DNA of 64,000 nt from Saussurea involucrata (GCA_033807775.1 CM066317.1:35281870-35345869); one strand, 5' to 3'. Shown: positions 19,991 to 30,845, counted from the stretch's first letter. Made by a program: numbers and translations. The notes: generated from the sequence alone by a model not told the origin.

Positions 19991-22939
19991 TTACCCAGTT
20001 TTGATTCTTAGAGGCCTAAAAAAATCAGGTTCAACAACTTTATTTAATATGGATACAAAACAAAAATTATCTTTATTAAGAAAGGAATAGTTTACAACTT
20101 TTTCTAACCCATACTTGACTTTACGTTCAATGACATAATCAGTAAAATGTTTAGGCAAATTTGAAGGGCGATTTGATTTTCTAACAATACCCTCAGAAGG
20201 GGAACTCAAAAGATCATCATTATTTCTAACATTTAAGGGACTAAAACCAATATCACCATGATCATCGGCAACCGAATCAGTACTACCAGAACCTTGTGGT
20301 TCGGCAACCCTGTTTGAAGTGTTAGTACTGCCAGATATTTCACTGGTAGCTCTATTTTGGCCACCATGATGATCATGGTTATTACCATTCTCAGAATTAT
20401 TTGAATTTGAACCATTTTGAGTATTCACCCTAATCTCATCATTGGGCATTCTATAAGTGAACTCATTAGTCTGATCAGAAACAAAATCAAAGAAATTTAA
20501 AGTATTGATGTTACTAGAGTAAATAAGTTGTTTGGTTTCACTCATTTTAAAAGGAAATATAGTTTCATAAAATTTCACATCACGAGAAATTATGATCTGT
20601 TTAGAATCTAGACTATACAATCTATATCTCTTTTTTGAATTGGAATAACCAAGTAAAACACATTTCTCAGCCCGAGCTGAAAACGTATCAGTATTATTTG
20701 GTTTTATTGCAAAACAAAGACACCCAAAATTTCTTAAATGAGAAAGAACAAGAGCAAAACCAAACATAAGCTCATAAGGAGACTTTCCATTCAAAACAGA
20801 TGAAGGAGTTCTGTTTATAAGATATGTGGCAGTGAGAATACACTCATTCCACATATTCAGTGGAATTTCTCCTTGGAACATTAAAGCTCTTGCAACATTC
20901 AACAAGTGCCTATGTTTGCAATCTACTACCCCATTTTGTTGGGGAGTATACACGCAAGAGGTTTGATGAATAATGCCATTACTTCTAAAAAACTCACCTA
21001 GTCTACTATTAACAAATTTAGATCCATTATCACTTCGGAACACCTTTACAGATTTGCCAAATTGAGTGAGGAGTAAACTGTGAAACGCAACAACATTGTC
21101 AAAAACTTCATCTTTATGTTTTAGTAAATAGACCCAAACAGATCGTGTGAAGTCATCAACTATGGTTAGAAAATACTTATATCCCTCCTTACTAGCAACC
21201 CGATAAGGACCCCATAGATTAAGATGTATAACATCACCAAGACTTTTAGTCGTGTGATCACTCAGTTTAAACTTATCCCTAGCTTGTTTACCTTTATGAC
21301 AAATGTCACAAGGACCAGAGTCAGATTCAGTTCCAAGATTCAATTTATTTTTCAACACAGATAAAACTTGATCAGCAGGGTGTCCTAATCGGCTATGCCA
21401 AAGTTGATAAGATACATTACAATAGATGGACATGTTTGACTTATTAATAACATTCCTTGCACATTCAGAACTAACAGAATTGTCAATAACCTGATCAAAA
21501 AAGTAAAGCCCCCCTTTTTCACTACCAGTCCCCACAACTTTCATTGCAAGAAAGTCCTGAATGAGAAAACATTTAAACTCATCAAAACCTACAAAAATTT
21601 TACTATCTCTAGCAACTTTATGCACAGGTAGTAAATTAACATGGAAATCTGGTATGACAAGAACATCAAGAAGAGTAACTTTGTTGTTAAGTTTCAGATT
21701 TCCAATTTTATTGATTATGGCTTCATCACCATTAGGTTGAGTTACTTTTAATCTCAAATCAGAAATATCGACAACATCATCTAAAAAGGACACAGAAGAA
21801 GTCATGTGCTGATTAGCACCAGAATCTATTATCCAACCAGATTTATTAAGTTTTGATGAAAAACTAGTGATATCAGTCGTGTTATTTGAGAACATACCAG
21901 CCATATTGCTGGAAATTCCCTCGGACTGTTTTTGATCAACTAAGGACAACAATTTTGCGATTTGATCTTCAGTAAGAGATGAAAGAGAAGATTGACCACG
22001 GCCAGAGTTCTCTGAAATGCATGCATTACTAGAAGCATGCTTATTAAATTGATTAGTCTTATTTTTGGTGAACTGAAAATCCTTAGGAAACCCGATTAGT
22101 TTAAAACACCTTTCAATTGTGTGACCGTTAAGTCCACAATGTTTACATAAAAGAGTAGGTTTCCCAGATTGCTTCTTAGTATTGGAAGCCTTTCCAGAGA
22201 AAGCAGAATTTTGAGTTTTGGAATCTGTAGAGACACGAGTCACACCACGGTGTGACTCCTCTCTAGATACCACATAAAACGCAGTCTTAACTGAAGGAAG
22301 ATGATCTGTAGTCAAAATATTACTTCTTATATGCATGTACACATCATCAAGACCCATCAAAAACTGCATTAGTTTTAATAATTGATTGTGTTTAGAGAAT
22401 CCATGTGCAGCATTACAGGAACATGATGGAAGTTTTATTAAGGCATCAAATTGCTTCCAGAGGGCATTCAATTTGTGATAATATTCAGACACAGGACACC
22501 CATTCTGACTTAGAGAATTAGTCTTTTGATGCAAATTGAAAGTAACAGACCCATCAATTTTATCATAAGTTTCTTTTAGTTCATCCCATACTTCAGAAGC
22601 AACCCTTGAAAAAACTTGACTGACAAACAAATCCTCAAATATAGACCCAAGGATCCAAGACATAACAACTGAATTACATCTATCCCATTGTCTACACAAA
22701 ACATCATTATCAACAGAACGAACAACAAATCCATTTATAAAGCCAATTTTATTTTTGGTTTCTAATGCAAGGATCATAGCACAGGACCAAACTTTGTAAT
22801 TCTCAGTGCCACTCAGTTTCATACTCATAATGGGCACACTAGATGTATCACTCGAATGCAGATACAGCGGATCTCCAAAGTCCAGTTTAGCAATCAGAGA
22901 TTGCTCACCTGGCTCTTTGGTTGGATCTGCACCAGTCAT
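19991..22939 (-). pseudogene. Element C gag-protease-integrase, frameshifted from RT
   Basis: 982-codon frame starting at the ATG at 22939. In order: a Retrotran_gag_3-type domain (GTENYKVWSCAMILAL, about residues 40-200), one CCHC knuckle CKHCGLNGHTIERC (about 265-280), protease IIDSGANQHMTS (about 370), GAG-pre-integrase LWHSRLGHP, and the integrase core. The first catalytic Asp is Asn (HLNLWGP, about residue 574), the second Asp is kept (RSDNGSKF), and the catalytic Glu is Asp (NGVVDCKHRH, about residue 672). Together with the 3' frameshift this makes the element inactive. Unlike A, B and E, gag and protease are fused in one frame. Confidence 0.9.
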
Positions 22940-24387
22940 GATATCAAGCTAGAGAGAAACACACACAGTTAAACCTAAGGGACACACAGCAGGATTCCTT
23001 GCCACTCAGAGGTGGTAGGTCAAGCCAATCCCTTAGTCACCAAAGTAGAAAAGACCAGAAGAAGAGAAGCACACAAGATAATATAGAGAGTAAGAAGACG
23101 TACCAAGAATCTGCAACAACAGATTCAAATATAAGACTTACAGAACAACCTTGATTGAGCACAGCGGAAACAGAAGGACAATGGTCTCTGAAGTAGAGAC
23201 CAGGACTATCACCTGAACAAACAAGCAATCAGCACAGATCAAGATTTAAATCACTGGTAGAGGACAAACTCCAAACAAACCACCTTTGATTAAAAAACCT
23301 AGATCAGAACTGATGAAAGTAGCTAAACAAACAACCAGATCCAACAGAGATCTGGAAATAACAGAGTATGAATATAGTAAGATCAAACAGCCAGATCCAA
23401 ATCAGATCTAGAAAAGATTAGGATATGAGGACCAACAGAGAGATGCAAGAGAAAATCTAGATCTCTAAGTTTTTTTTAACACAATATGAACATCAGAAGA
23501 TAAGTGCAACGTAATCTAGATCTCTAGATTTTGAGTTCAGAATGACGCTAAGGGCACCTGAACACCAGGAGATCTCATGGATCAACCATAAATCTGTTCG
23601 AAAGAAAATGTGAAACCCAAGATGTTCTCGATCTCGAATAGTCCAGTTGAGATAACCAAGTATCAATTTCTGGAACAGATGGAGATCTCACAGAACCTAA
23701 AAAAACTTAGAAGTGAATCAGATCTTAACAACAATCTATCGTTCTCAAGAGATGTTATGAATATTTACAAACAAACAGATCTTGATCTCAAGAGATAACT
23801 ATTCAGATCTATATAAGTAAAGAACAAGTGATCATAGAGAAGTCATGAATCTGAATATTATTTATAGCTTCAACAAACACACAACCATCAGATCTTAGTT
23901 TCAAACAACTGAGAGATTCACAGATCTTGAGATACGCAAGTATATACAAAGACGAACGCTGAAATCGTTCAGATCCATGAGGAAGATAAGAACGAAAACA
24001 AAAACACAATATGTTTTGGAGAAAACGCTCGACAAGGAGCTTGTTCAGATCTATGAGTGAGATAAGAACAAAATGAACAAAAAACTCGACAAAGAACCTT
24101 GTTCAGATCTATGAATGAGATAAGAACAAGATGAACAAAAACTTGACAACGAACCTTGTTCAGATCTATGAATGAGATAAGAACAAGACGAACAAAAAAC
24201 ACTGATAACCTCAATCAGTAACAATTATTTCAGATTCAAGAACATATAAAAGATGAAATGATTTTAAAAACGCTTTTTGAATCAGAAATACAAACAAACA
24301 CTCTATTTCGATCCTCACAGAGATACACATAAGAATGATATGAACATAATGCTTACCACCGAGAAGAAGATGAAATCAGAACCATAG
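22940..24387 (-). other. Untranslated leader of element C
   Basis: 1.4 kb between the primer-binding site and the gag ATG, without coding potential. It is rich in AGATCT-containing phrases and holds a tandem repeat at 23960-24200. Confidence 0.7.
23960..24200. repeat. Tandem repeat of about 60 bp in the element C leader
   Basis: About four imperfect units, each containing TTGTTCAGATCTATGA followed by GTGAGATAAGAACAA or a close variant. They lie in the 5' leader RNA, where packaging signals usually sit; function unknown. Confidence 0.8.
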
Positions 24388-24399
24388 GCTCTGATACCA
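24388..24399 (-). promoter_or_regulatory. Primer-binding site of element C (initiator tRNA-Met type)
   Basis: The minus strand reads TGGTATCAGAGC directly beside the 5' LTR edge, with no spacer. Confidence 0.93.
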
Positions 24400-24802
24400 T
24401 ATTCAACTTTTATACATCAACAACAATTACAAACTAAAACTCTGAAGCAAAATCTAAACAAACATTACAAAATAAAATCTAAATCTAAACTAAGATAACA
24501 AACCCTAATCTGGAGTGAGAAAGAAAACGAGAGAGTTTTTAATTTGTAAAAGTAAAAAATGAAATCGGTGGTGACCAAATGAACGCGAGCTCCTCCTTTT
24601 ATATTCTTTGACATATTTACACTTCAGACCCTCGGCATTCCAGTAATAGCTCCGCTACCCTTAGTGTTCACAAGAAAGTGAAGCGCCAACCCCTACTTTA
24701 AGCAATATACCATATAGTCCTTCTAATTACTGAAACATAACAAATAAACTCCAATAAATATAAAGATGACAAGATTAGTATTATAAAACATATCTTTTAA
24801 CA
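24400..24802 (-). repeat. 5' LTR of element C
   Basis: 403 bp, pair of 18073-18475. TATAAAAG on the minus strand at 24596-24603 is the probable TATA box. The target duplication CTTGA follows. Confidence 0.93.
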
Positions 24803-25207
24803 CTTGATAAACACTTGGTTAGTTGGTTATTTAGTTGGTATTAAGTATTTTGGTTTAGTTAGTACTTTGTTATTCGCTTATTTTGGTACTTTGGATTGGT
24901 TTGATTTAATTGTGAATTTGGTATATGAAATTATGAATTGTTACTTGTGAAGTTGTGAAATCTGGAAATGGGCCAAAATTTGGAAAAAAAGACAACAAAA
25001 AGAAAATGGAAGTGTGGATATCCGAATATCTGACCCGATTTGTATGGATATCTGACTCGAACCGTATGGATATCCGAAAATCCAAAAATTTCAGATTTAT
25101 CCATTTATCGATCGAATACCGGGGTGCCCATTTTCCACCCAATATCCGATCGGGTTTCAGGTTTTGACCCTGAACCGACTCGACCAATGTGCACCCCTAG
25201 TTATAGG

Positions 25208-25559
25208 CGAACATTGAGGTTGACATACCTTAACCTTCCTACATACTTTTACTACAATGTTAACATATTAAAGTGGAAATATTCATTATTAATATACATG
25301 AAAATATATTAACATCTCTGAACCTTAACATGCCTTAACATTGAAGTCTTAGCATATCTTAACTTGCAATTTTTAACATGTCTTAATATAGAAAAGTAAT
25401 GAAGATGAACAAACTTTAATATGAAAATCAACTAGTATCAACGTACCTTTATTAAAGTTTAAGGTATATTAACATACATTCACCCATAAAAACTTAACAT
25501 ATGTTATCGAATTGGTCTGAAGTGTGTTGATTGCAAATGACCCAATGATTGATTGGCCA
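25208..25559. other. AT-rich spacer with TTAACAT-type repeats
   Basis: Loose repeats of CTTAACAT / CCTTAACATG between about 25230 and 25500. No gene seen. Confidence 0.4.
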
Positions 25560-25561
25560 CC

Positions 25562-25707
25562 AAAGGATCTATGGCCTATGGTATCAGATCCTTTGGCCTC
25601 TTAGGAGGTCAGAGGTTCAAACCTCATCAGAAGTGAGCAGGATGTGTGAGTTTATTTGTTGCATTTGTCGTATATAAATATTATAATACACTTCAAAAAA
25701 AAAATTA
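25562..25707 (+). mobile_element. Probable short tRNA-derived SINE
   Basis: A-box-like TGGCCTATGG at 25572-25581, B box GGTTCAAACCT at 25614-25624, and a run of ten A at the end (25695-25704). The spacing fits a tRNA-type polymerase III promoter. I could not identify a clear target duplication, so the left edge is approximate. Confidence 0.6.
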
Positions 25708-26114
25708 AAATGCCCCAAGTTTTGACTTTGACTTGCTAAAATGCCCAAGCTCTCTCAAATTTAACCAAAATACCCAAAAAAATCCGTAAAAATACCCCGT
25801 AATCGCGGACTCCTTATAAAGTTGGATTCCACCTTGAATTATGTCCGCGATAGAGGGAAACCAAAGCAGATGTCCGCAATAGGAAGGAATGTTGGATGGA
25901 TTAGTCCTCTATGGAGGATGGATTAGTCCTCTATAGAGGATGGATTATGCATATGTCCACGATAGGAAGGGTTTTACCCTTGTTTGATTGGTTTTTTCAT
26001 GAAATTGGAAGGAGTCCGTGATCACGGGGTATTTTTAAGGATTTTTTGGTTAAATTGAGGAGAGTTTAGACATTTTTATAAATGATGAGTCCAACTTAGG
26101 GCATTTCAATAAAT
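25706..26114. mobile_element. Foldback-type element with arms of about 105 bp
   Basis: The left arm (about 25706-25813) and right arm (about 26011-26114) are imperfect inverted copies, sharing AATGCCC, TTTAACCAAAA, AAATACCCCGT and a GGACTCC inner end. The loop of about 195 bp contains direct repeats around GGATGGATTAGTCCTCTAT. It should form a long hairpin. No target duplication or coding capacity found. Confidence 0.65.
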
Positions 26115-26692
26115 TACCCAAAAAAATGACTGATCAACCCTCTTTGGGAAACGCAACACATCCACCCACATAATGATTTGTGTATTCTCAAGAATCAAGA
26201 TCAATGGTTCCGCTAGAGTTTCTACGGTTACTGGCAGACCTATAGCTTGGTAAGGGGGTCATTCACTCATTTGACCCCACCTAAACTTTAGATTTTTGAA
26301 TGGGGTGGGCTAAATACATCCAAAAAATGCTAAATGCACCTAAAAGTCAATGATTAATGATTAGTTTTTTTTTTGTTTTTTTTTGTCTTTTTTTTATTTT
26401 TATATTTTTTTTGTTTTGATTTTAAGTTATATAGATTAATAATGTTATTTTTATTTTTTTATATTATATTTATATAATATCTATTAATAAAAAATAATTT
26501 TTTATATATTATATTTTTTATTATGTCTATTATAATTTAAGGTTTACACTTTGAGTTTTTTTTTTACTTTTTAATTTATATTTAAAAATAAATAAATATT
26601 TTTTAAATAATTATATAATTAGAAAAATAAAAAATAAACATTGAGATTTTACATATAAATAAAGCATAACATAATGTTTATTACATTTTTAC

Positions 26693-27358
26693 TTATTCTA
26701 AAATAACATTATCTGTAATACAATTAACACGTAAAAGACGATTGTACTTCTGTATTCGATCTGTATACGGGGTAGCCCATGCAGCAGCACACGGATAACT
26801 GTAACGGAAGAAATGTGATGTAATGGTAGGAAACGGGTATCCTTTTGCTAAAACTAGTTTCACATAATGGTTACCATTGACATACCCAATTGTATAAACA
26901 ACATGTTGATACCACGCCGGCGGAGTAGATCTAAGCGGTAAGTACGTCGAACAGCTTGTCATTGACATAACGTGTAATATCACATTATATTTGCAAGCAA
27001 TCAAGACGGGTATTTCAGGCATTGACATCCAGTGGTCATATGGTGCACCTTGATCTGATCGAAAGAAGTTTAAAGTGTTATAAGTTGTATTCCAATGTTC
27101 ACTTCCAAACATGTCGAGGTATTCTGTCTTGTATGCGTCTAACTCTTCCATCAATTGAAACCGAATTGTGGGCCATGCATCTTCATGAAGACCGAGCCAG
27201 ACAGCTATTGCTCGGAATCCACAATTTCCATCCCCTATCACATCATGTACATGTGTGATGTAACGGTGAAACATTTCTGGAAATTGATTAACGTATGGAT
27301 GTACATTATAATTCTTTCCCACAAAAGAACTATGTCTTGCTGGATCCTGGTAGCTCAT
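26693..27358 (-). CDS. OTU-like cysteine protease, 221 aa, inside a DNA transposon
   Basis: The protein contains the OTU active-site block DVIGDGNCGFRAIA, with catalytic Cys at residue 46 and Asp at 43, and the late catalytic His in NGNHYVKL (residue 164). The spacing suits a small OTU peptidase, a fold that in other proteins removes ubiquitin. The start is the first ATG of the frame. The frame is open further upstream to a TAG at 27518-27520 and includes about three copies of an octapeptide SFTAHGEP-like repeat, so the sequence may be the remnant C-terminal part of a longer transposon protein. No frameshift or internal stop. Substrate and expression are unknown. The inverted repeats around it show that it travels with a mobile element and is not an ordinary host gene. 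Confidence 0.75.
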   Translation of the reverse strand: MSYQDPARHSSFVGKNYNVHPYVNQFPEMFHRYITHVHDVIGDGNCGFRAIAVWLGLHEDAWPTIRFQLMEELDAYKTEYLDMFGSEHWNTTYNTLNFFRSDQGAPYDHWMSMPEIPVLIACKYNVILHVMSMTSCSTYLPLRSTPPAWYQHVVYTIGYVNGNHYVKLVLAKGYPFPTITSHFFRYSYPCAAAWATPYTDRIQKYNRLLRVNCITDNVILE

Positions 27359-27409
27359 TTTATCCAAGTTAACAAATGTTGATGCGTTCGAAGAACTACG
27401 TCTAAGGGG

Positions 27410-27480
27410 TCCTTGAGTCGTAAAAGACGGTTCACCATGAGCTGTAAAAGACGGTTCAACATGAGCTGTAAAAGACAGGT
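27410..27480. repeat. Short 24-bp tandem repeat upstream of the OTU ORF
   Basis: About three units around GTAAAAGACGGTTCA and CATGAGCT. The repeat keeps the OTU reading frame on the minus strand and would encode a repeated SFTAHxEP. Confidence 0.7.
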
Positions 27481-27532
27481 CAATTAACCAATACGTTAAC
27501 CAATACGTTATAGCGGCCTATATATATTTAAA

Positions 27533-27800
27533 TAAAAAAATATTCAATATTGGGCTCATTTCGAAGGTATCGACGAGACGATTATAATGGTGTAACTTGT
27601 TAAAACTAAAACATATTCTTTTAACGTATTTTACTCGATATACGATTATATATGTTAATATGATAAAAATGTAAAATGAAATATAGAAAACTAAAAGGTA
27701 TAAAGTAAATAACTAAATAAAGTAAGGGTGTAAAATGTAAAATTAAATTAAAAAAATTAAAAAAATTGAAGTGTGAGACTGTGAGGTGAGAGGGTATATT
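27533..27800. repeat. Direct repeat, copy 1 (inside the OTU element)
   Basis: Similar over about 250 bp to 28725-28970, sharing ATTCAATATTGGGCTCATTT, GAAGGTATCGA and later ATGATAAxAxTxTAAAATGAAA. It lies upstream of the OTU ORF in transcription direction. Confidence 0.7.
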
Positions 27801-27957
27801 TATAATTTTCCTAGAATAATAGTAATAATAATAAAATATAAGAGAAAAGAAAAAAAAATATATATATATATTTTTTATAATGAGTTAATGATTGGATCAA
27901 TTTTCAATGCATTTTGCATCCTTGACTTTTGGGTGCAAATAGCAACCCCTTTTGAAT

Positions 27958-28724
27958 TTTTATAGTTTAAATTTAAATTTTTGTAACTATATGAACTCTT
28001 GTGAGTTGTGACTTGTGACCACCAAAGAAAATAAAGTTGTCTCCACAAAAATTTAACTCACCTTCCTTATAAAAATAAACAAATTATATAGTTTGTTTTT
28101 TATATTAATTATTAGTTGTTAATTGACATATAATTGTTAATTTTTTTTGTCAACTGTTAGGTTTAGGGTTTAATAGTTGATGCCAAATTATTAATCACTA
28201 GTCTTTGGCTCGTCCGTTGCGTGACAATCAAATTTGTGTTTTAAGTTAATTATTTGATGTTTAATAGTTGTTGAATAATTTTGTGACACATACAATAATT
28301 GATAAAAAGAAAACAAAAATTCTACAAATAGGGAATATTATCTTGAAGATAAAAATATGTCTATTAAGTTTAATACCTATTATAAATGTCGTTACTAAAT
28401 GAATTTATCAAACGAATACACAATAATTGCATATTTATATTTTTGAAAAAGGTTCGAACTCATAATTCAAAAGTCAGTTGATAAGTGATATCTTTTTTTT
28501 TCCAAGTAATTAAATCTCTTATGATAATTCTAAGAGTGTTTCGTTGACAGAATGAAATTTGATAAAATTGTAATTCGTCGAAGAATTCGACTTTGAAGTA
28601 AAAATTGATATGAAATTTCAAAAAGAAAATCACGACAATTTAGTGTTATTTGTATCAAATCTCATACTAATCACGACACATTAATTCGTATATATTTATG
28701 ATATTTAATAGTATAATTAAATTA
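27958..28724. other. AT-rich spacer
   Basis: Low GC content throughout. A GCTCGTCCGTTGCGTGAC phrase near 28208 recalls terminal motifs of some plant repeats, but I cannot delimit an element. Confidence 0.35.
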
Positions 28725-28970
28725 AAAAATATTCAATATTGGGCTCATTTCGAAGGTATCGATGAAACGATTACAATGATATAATTTGTAAAAAATAGAA
28801 ATGTTTTTAATGCATTTTAGTTCATATACATTATTTATGTTTATATGATAAGAGTCTAAAATGAAAAATAAAAAAGTAAGAGATTAAAAGTAAACTACAC
28901 ACCTAATTATAAGGGTGGTAAATGTAAGGTATAAATTAAAAAAAATTGAATTAAAGAGAGATTTAAGGAG
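28725..28970. repeat. Direct repeat, copy 2 (outside the OTU element)
   Basis: Diverged second copy of 27533-27800, in the same orientation, beyond the right terminus of the OTU element. It may be a remnant of a related transposon. Confidence 0.7.
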
Positions 28971-29609
28971 GAGTGAATGTAATTGAACTTATAATGGAAA
29001 TTGCGTCCAGATACATGTTTAGGCGGAAAAATACTGAAATCGGCTCACCAGAAGACGACACGTGGCATGCTAGTTACTTATTTATTATATGTATAGATTT
29101 GTTAATTGTTAGGGTTAATATATGTAAGTTGGTGCTAATTATTATTATTTTTATTATTACTGTTAATTGTTAGGGTCAGGATATGTATGTTGATGCTTAA
29201 TTATTATACTTTTTGTTAATTGTTTTATTATTTCGCTACAAATTTTATTTTTTAAAAGTACCGATATCCGGAATTGATAGTGTTAGTTATAATTCTTGTA
29301 ATATTTTTCAACTAGTTCTACTCGTTTAATGTCCAAAAAGGTTAATTTGAATGATATCCCACACGATTTTCTGAAAGAAAAAACAATTATGACGTATCAT
29401 CCTAAACAAATATGTAAATTACTTTGCAACTACATGACAATATGACCTTAATTCCGACCCCATTACCAAAGTTTATGGATCAGCCACTGCCCACCGTTCT
29501 CACCAAATTTTGAATCCCCATTAAAACCCTACGCCAAACATATAAAATACGTATATACACGTTTTCCGTCTTATATACACCTTGAACCCCCCCCCCCCCC
29601 ACACACATA
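28971..29609. other. AT-rich spacer with a C homopolymer
   Basis: No gene seen. A run of 13 C followed by CACACACA occurs at about 29588-29608. Confidence 0.4.
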
Positions 29610-29959
29610 TAGGGTCCGGTTATTTTAAGTGAAATCTAACAAACAGTACAAACCATGTTCAACCAATCATTTTTTTTCTTCACTTTTTCTTTATTATGGA
29701 GGTTGATTAGTCAATAATATATGAAACAATTTCATCAAAAGTATGTGAAAGTTGATTAATCAAGAATATATGAAACAAATTTTATCAATGTGAGAAATAC
29801 ATTAAACAATTTCATGTTTACATAGAAACAAAAGTATATGAAACAATTTCATCAAAAACAGAATTATATGAAACAATTTCATTCATTCAATTAAACATTG
29901 AAAACAAGAGTTTGTACGGTATATTAAATTTCACTTGTTTATCAAATAGTCTCGGCCTA
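29610..29959. mobile_element. Possible MITE with internal ATATGAAACAATTTCATC repeats
   Basis: The edges TAGGGTCCGGTTAT and, inverted, TAGGCCGAGACTATTTG are loosely alike, and both are followed by a GTGAAAT(T/C)TAA phrase. Five copies of a palindrome-containing GAAACAATTTCAT unit fill the middle. No target duplication established, so this is tentative. Confidence 0.45.
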
Positions 29960-30183
29960 TAACAAGTAACACTGTTCTACTGAGAATGTGACTAGAAAGG
30001 GGTCATTTGCAGCACTTGTAGAACCCATGACACAATTCCCTTCCACAACTATAACTCATCAAACTCTGCCTATATTTACATCAAAACCATAGAAATACCA
30101 TATCTTATTGTACCAGTTACTGGATACATATTTTTCAACAAAAATAAGTTTCTATAACAAGAAATAAAAGCCATGGAAACTCA
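29960..30183. other. Probable 3' flank of the CML gene
   Basis: About 220 bp downstream of the CML stop on the minus strand, probably its 3' untranslated region. I found no canonical AATAAA on that strand. Confidence 0.35.
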
Positions 30184-30780
30184 TCATAAACAGTCTTCCA
30201 TGAGCTTCAAAAACTCCCTAAAACTAATCTTTTCGTCTTTATCCACATCATACCCATCAATCATCCGTCTACAATCGCTTTCTGATATCCGTAAATACCC
30301 CATCTCACAAAGAGCATATTGCAGCTCATTTGCATCTATGAACCCGTCTTTGTTTCTATCAAACGCACCAAACGCTTCCTTCACTTCATCCAAACTCGGC
30401 TCCTCCTCATCAAACAAATCTATAATATCCTCCGAGACAATATGTTGTGTCTTTTCATCACGATCCCAAAACATCCCTAATCTTTCAATAATCATCTTCA
30501 TATCTACTCCTAATGAGTTCCTGCCGCCAGTTTCAACACGGCAGAACTCCTCTGCAGCTCGGGCTGCAGAACAAGTGGTGGTCTGTGTAGCAAAGATTGA
30601 CCACCAAATGGGTCGAACGAAAAGAGAATAACAATGGTGTAATAGAATTACCCACTCTACAAACATGTACAAGATTATGAAATATTTGATTGATGTTAAA
30701 CAAGCATGCCTGAGCTCCATGAGGATTATAACTCCTGTAATGTCGAATGATGATGATGTTAGCTCGATCTTTTCTTTCAT
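30184..30780 (-). CDS. Membrane-anchored calmodulin-like protein (CML45/46/47-like), 198 aa
   Basis: The only convincing host gene here: an intron-less EF-hand calcium sensor. Two EF-hand loops are visible in the C-terminal half: DRNKDGFIDANE (about residues 141-152), fully canonical, and DVDKDEKISFRE (about 178-189), with Glu in place of the usual Gly at loop position 6 but with ligands at positions 1, 3, 5, 9 and 12. Residues 31-54 are strongly hydrophobic and probably form a single membrane segment, placing the EF hands in the cytosol. The layout (N-terminal membrane segment, linker, one EF-hand pair, single exon, about 200 residues) matches the CML45/46/47 group. Its partners are not known. 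It lies between MITEs, with no gene neighbours. Confidence 0.85.
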   Translation of the reverse strand: MKEKIELTSSSFDITGVIILMELRHACLTSIKYFIILYMFVEWVILLHHCYSLFVRPIWWSIFATQTTTCSAARAAEEFCRVETGGRNSLGVDMKMIIERLGMFWDRDEKTQHIVSEDIIDLFDEEEPSLDEVKEAFGAFDRNKDGFIDANELQYALCEMGYLRISESDCRRMIDGYDVDKDEKISFREFLKLMEDCL

Positions 30781-30837
30781 AAGCGGAAAATCAAGAGAGG
30801 GTTACTTGTAATTTGTGTTTCCAAATTGGCAAGTGAT

Positions 30838-30845
30838 GATATATG
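30838..30845 (-). promoter_or_regulatory. TATA-like box upstream of the CML gene
   Basis: The minus strand reads CATATATC about 60 bp before the ATG, followed by a pyrimidine-rich stretch (CCCTCTCTTG). Plausible core promoter, giving a 5' leader of about 30 nt. Confidence 0.4.

Larger units (their letters stand above)
18073..24802 (-). mobile_element. Element C: decayed Ty1/copia retrotransposon
   Basis: Minus-strand element with 403-bp LTRs at 18073-18475 (3') and 24400-24802 (5'), a primer-binding site, a polypurine tract and perfect CTTGA duplications (18068-18072 and 24803-24807). The LTRs differ at about 18 sites, mostly transitions, so it is clearly older than B or E. The LTR termini read TG...TA rather than TG...CA. 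A frameshift near 20,000 separates gag-protease-integrase from RT-RNase H, and two integrase catalytic positions are changed, so it cannot move on its own. Confidence 0.95.
17620..25199. mobile_element. hAT-type element split by element C
   Basis: Terminal inverted repeats TAGGGGTGAGCA (17620-17631) and TGTGCACCCCTA (25188-25199), with perfect 8-bp duplications GTTATAGG at 17612-17619 and 25200-25207. Without element C it is about 0.85 kb. Both arms contain repeats around GGGTATCCG / GACCCGAACCC. No transposase ORF is visible, so it is non-autonomous. Confidence 0.85.
26302..27949 (-). mobile_element. DNA transposon (MULE-like?) carrying an OTU-domain gene
   Basis: Flanked by TTTTGAAT at 26294-26301 and 27950-27957. 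The ends are inverted copies of each other: left starts GGGGTGGGCTAAATAC with ATGCACCTAAAAGTCAATGA further in, right (inverted) starts GGGGTTGCTATTTGCACC with CAAAAGTCAAGGAT. The 1.65-kb interior holds an OTU cysteine-protease-like ORF and AT-rich DNA but no recognisable transposase. OTU domains are often found in plant Mutator-like elements, and an 8-9-bp duplication fits MULE or hAT. I favour a non-autonomous MULE. Confidence 0.7.

Noticed and set aside
29610..29959. Firm class assignment of the GAAACAATTTCAT-repeat MITE
   Set aside because: The termini match only loosely and no target duplication is clear.
30173..30631. 152-codon plus-strand ORF over the CML gene
   Set aside because: It is antisense to a clear EF-hand protein.
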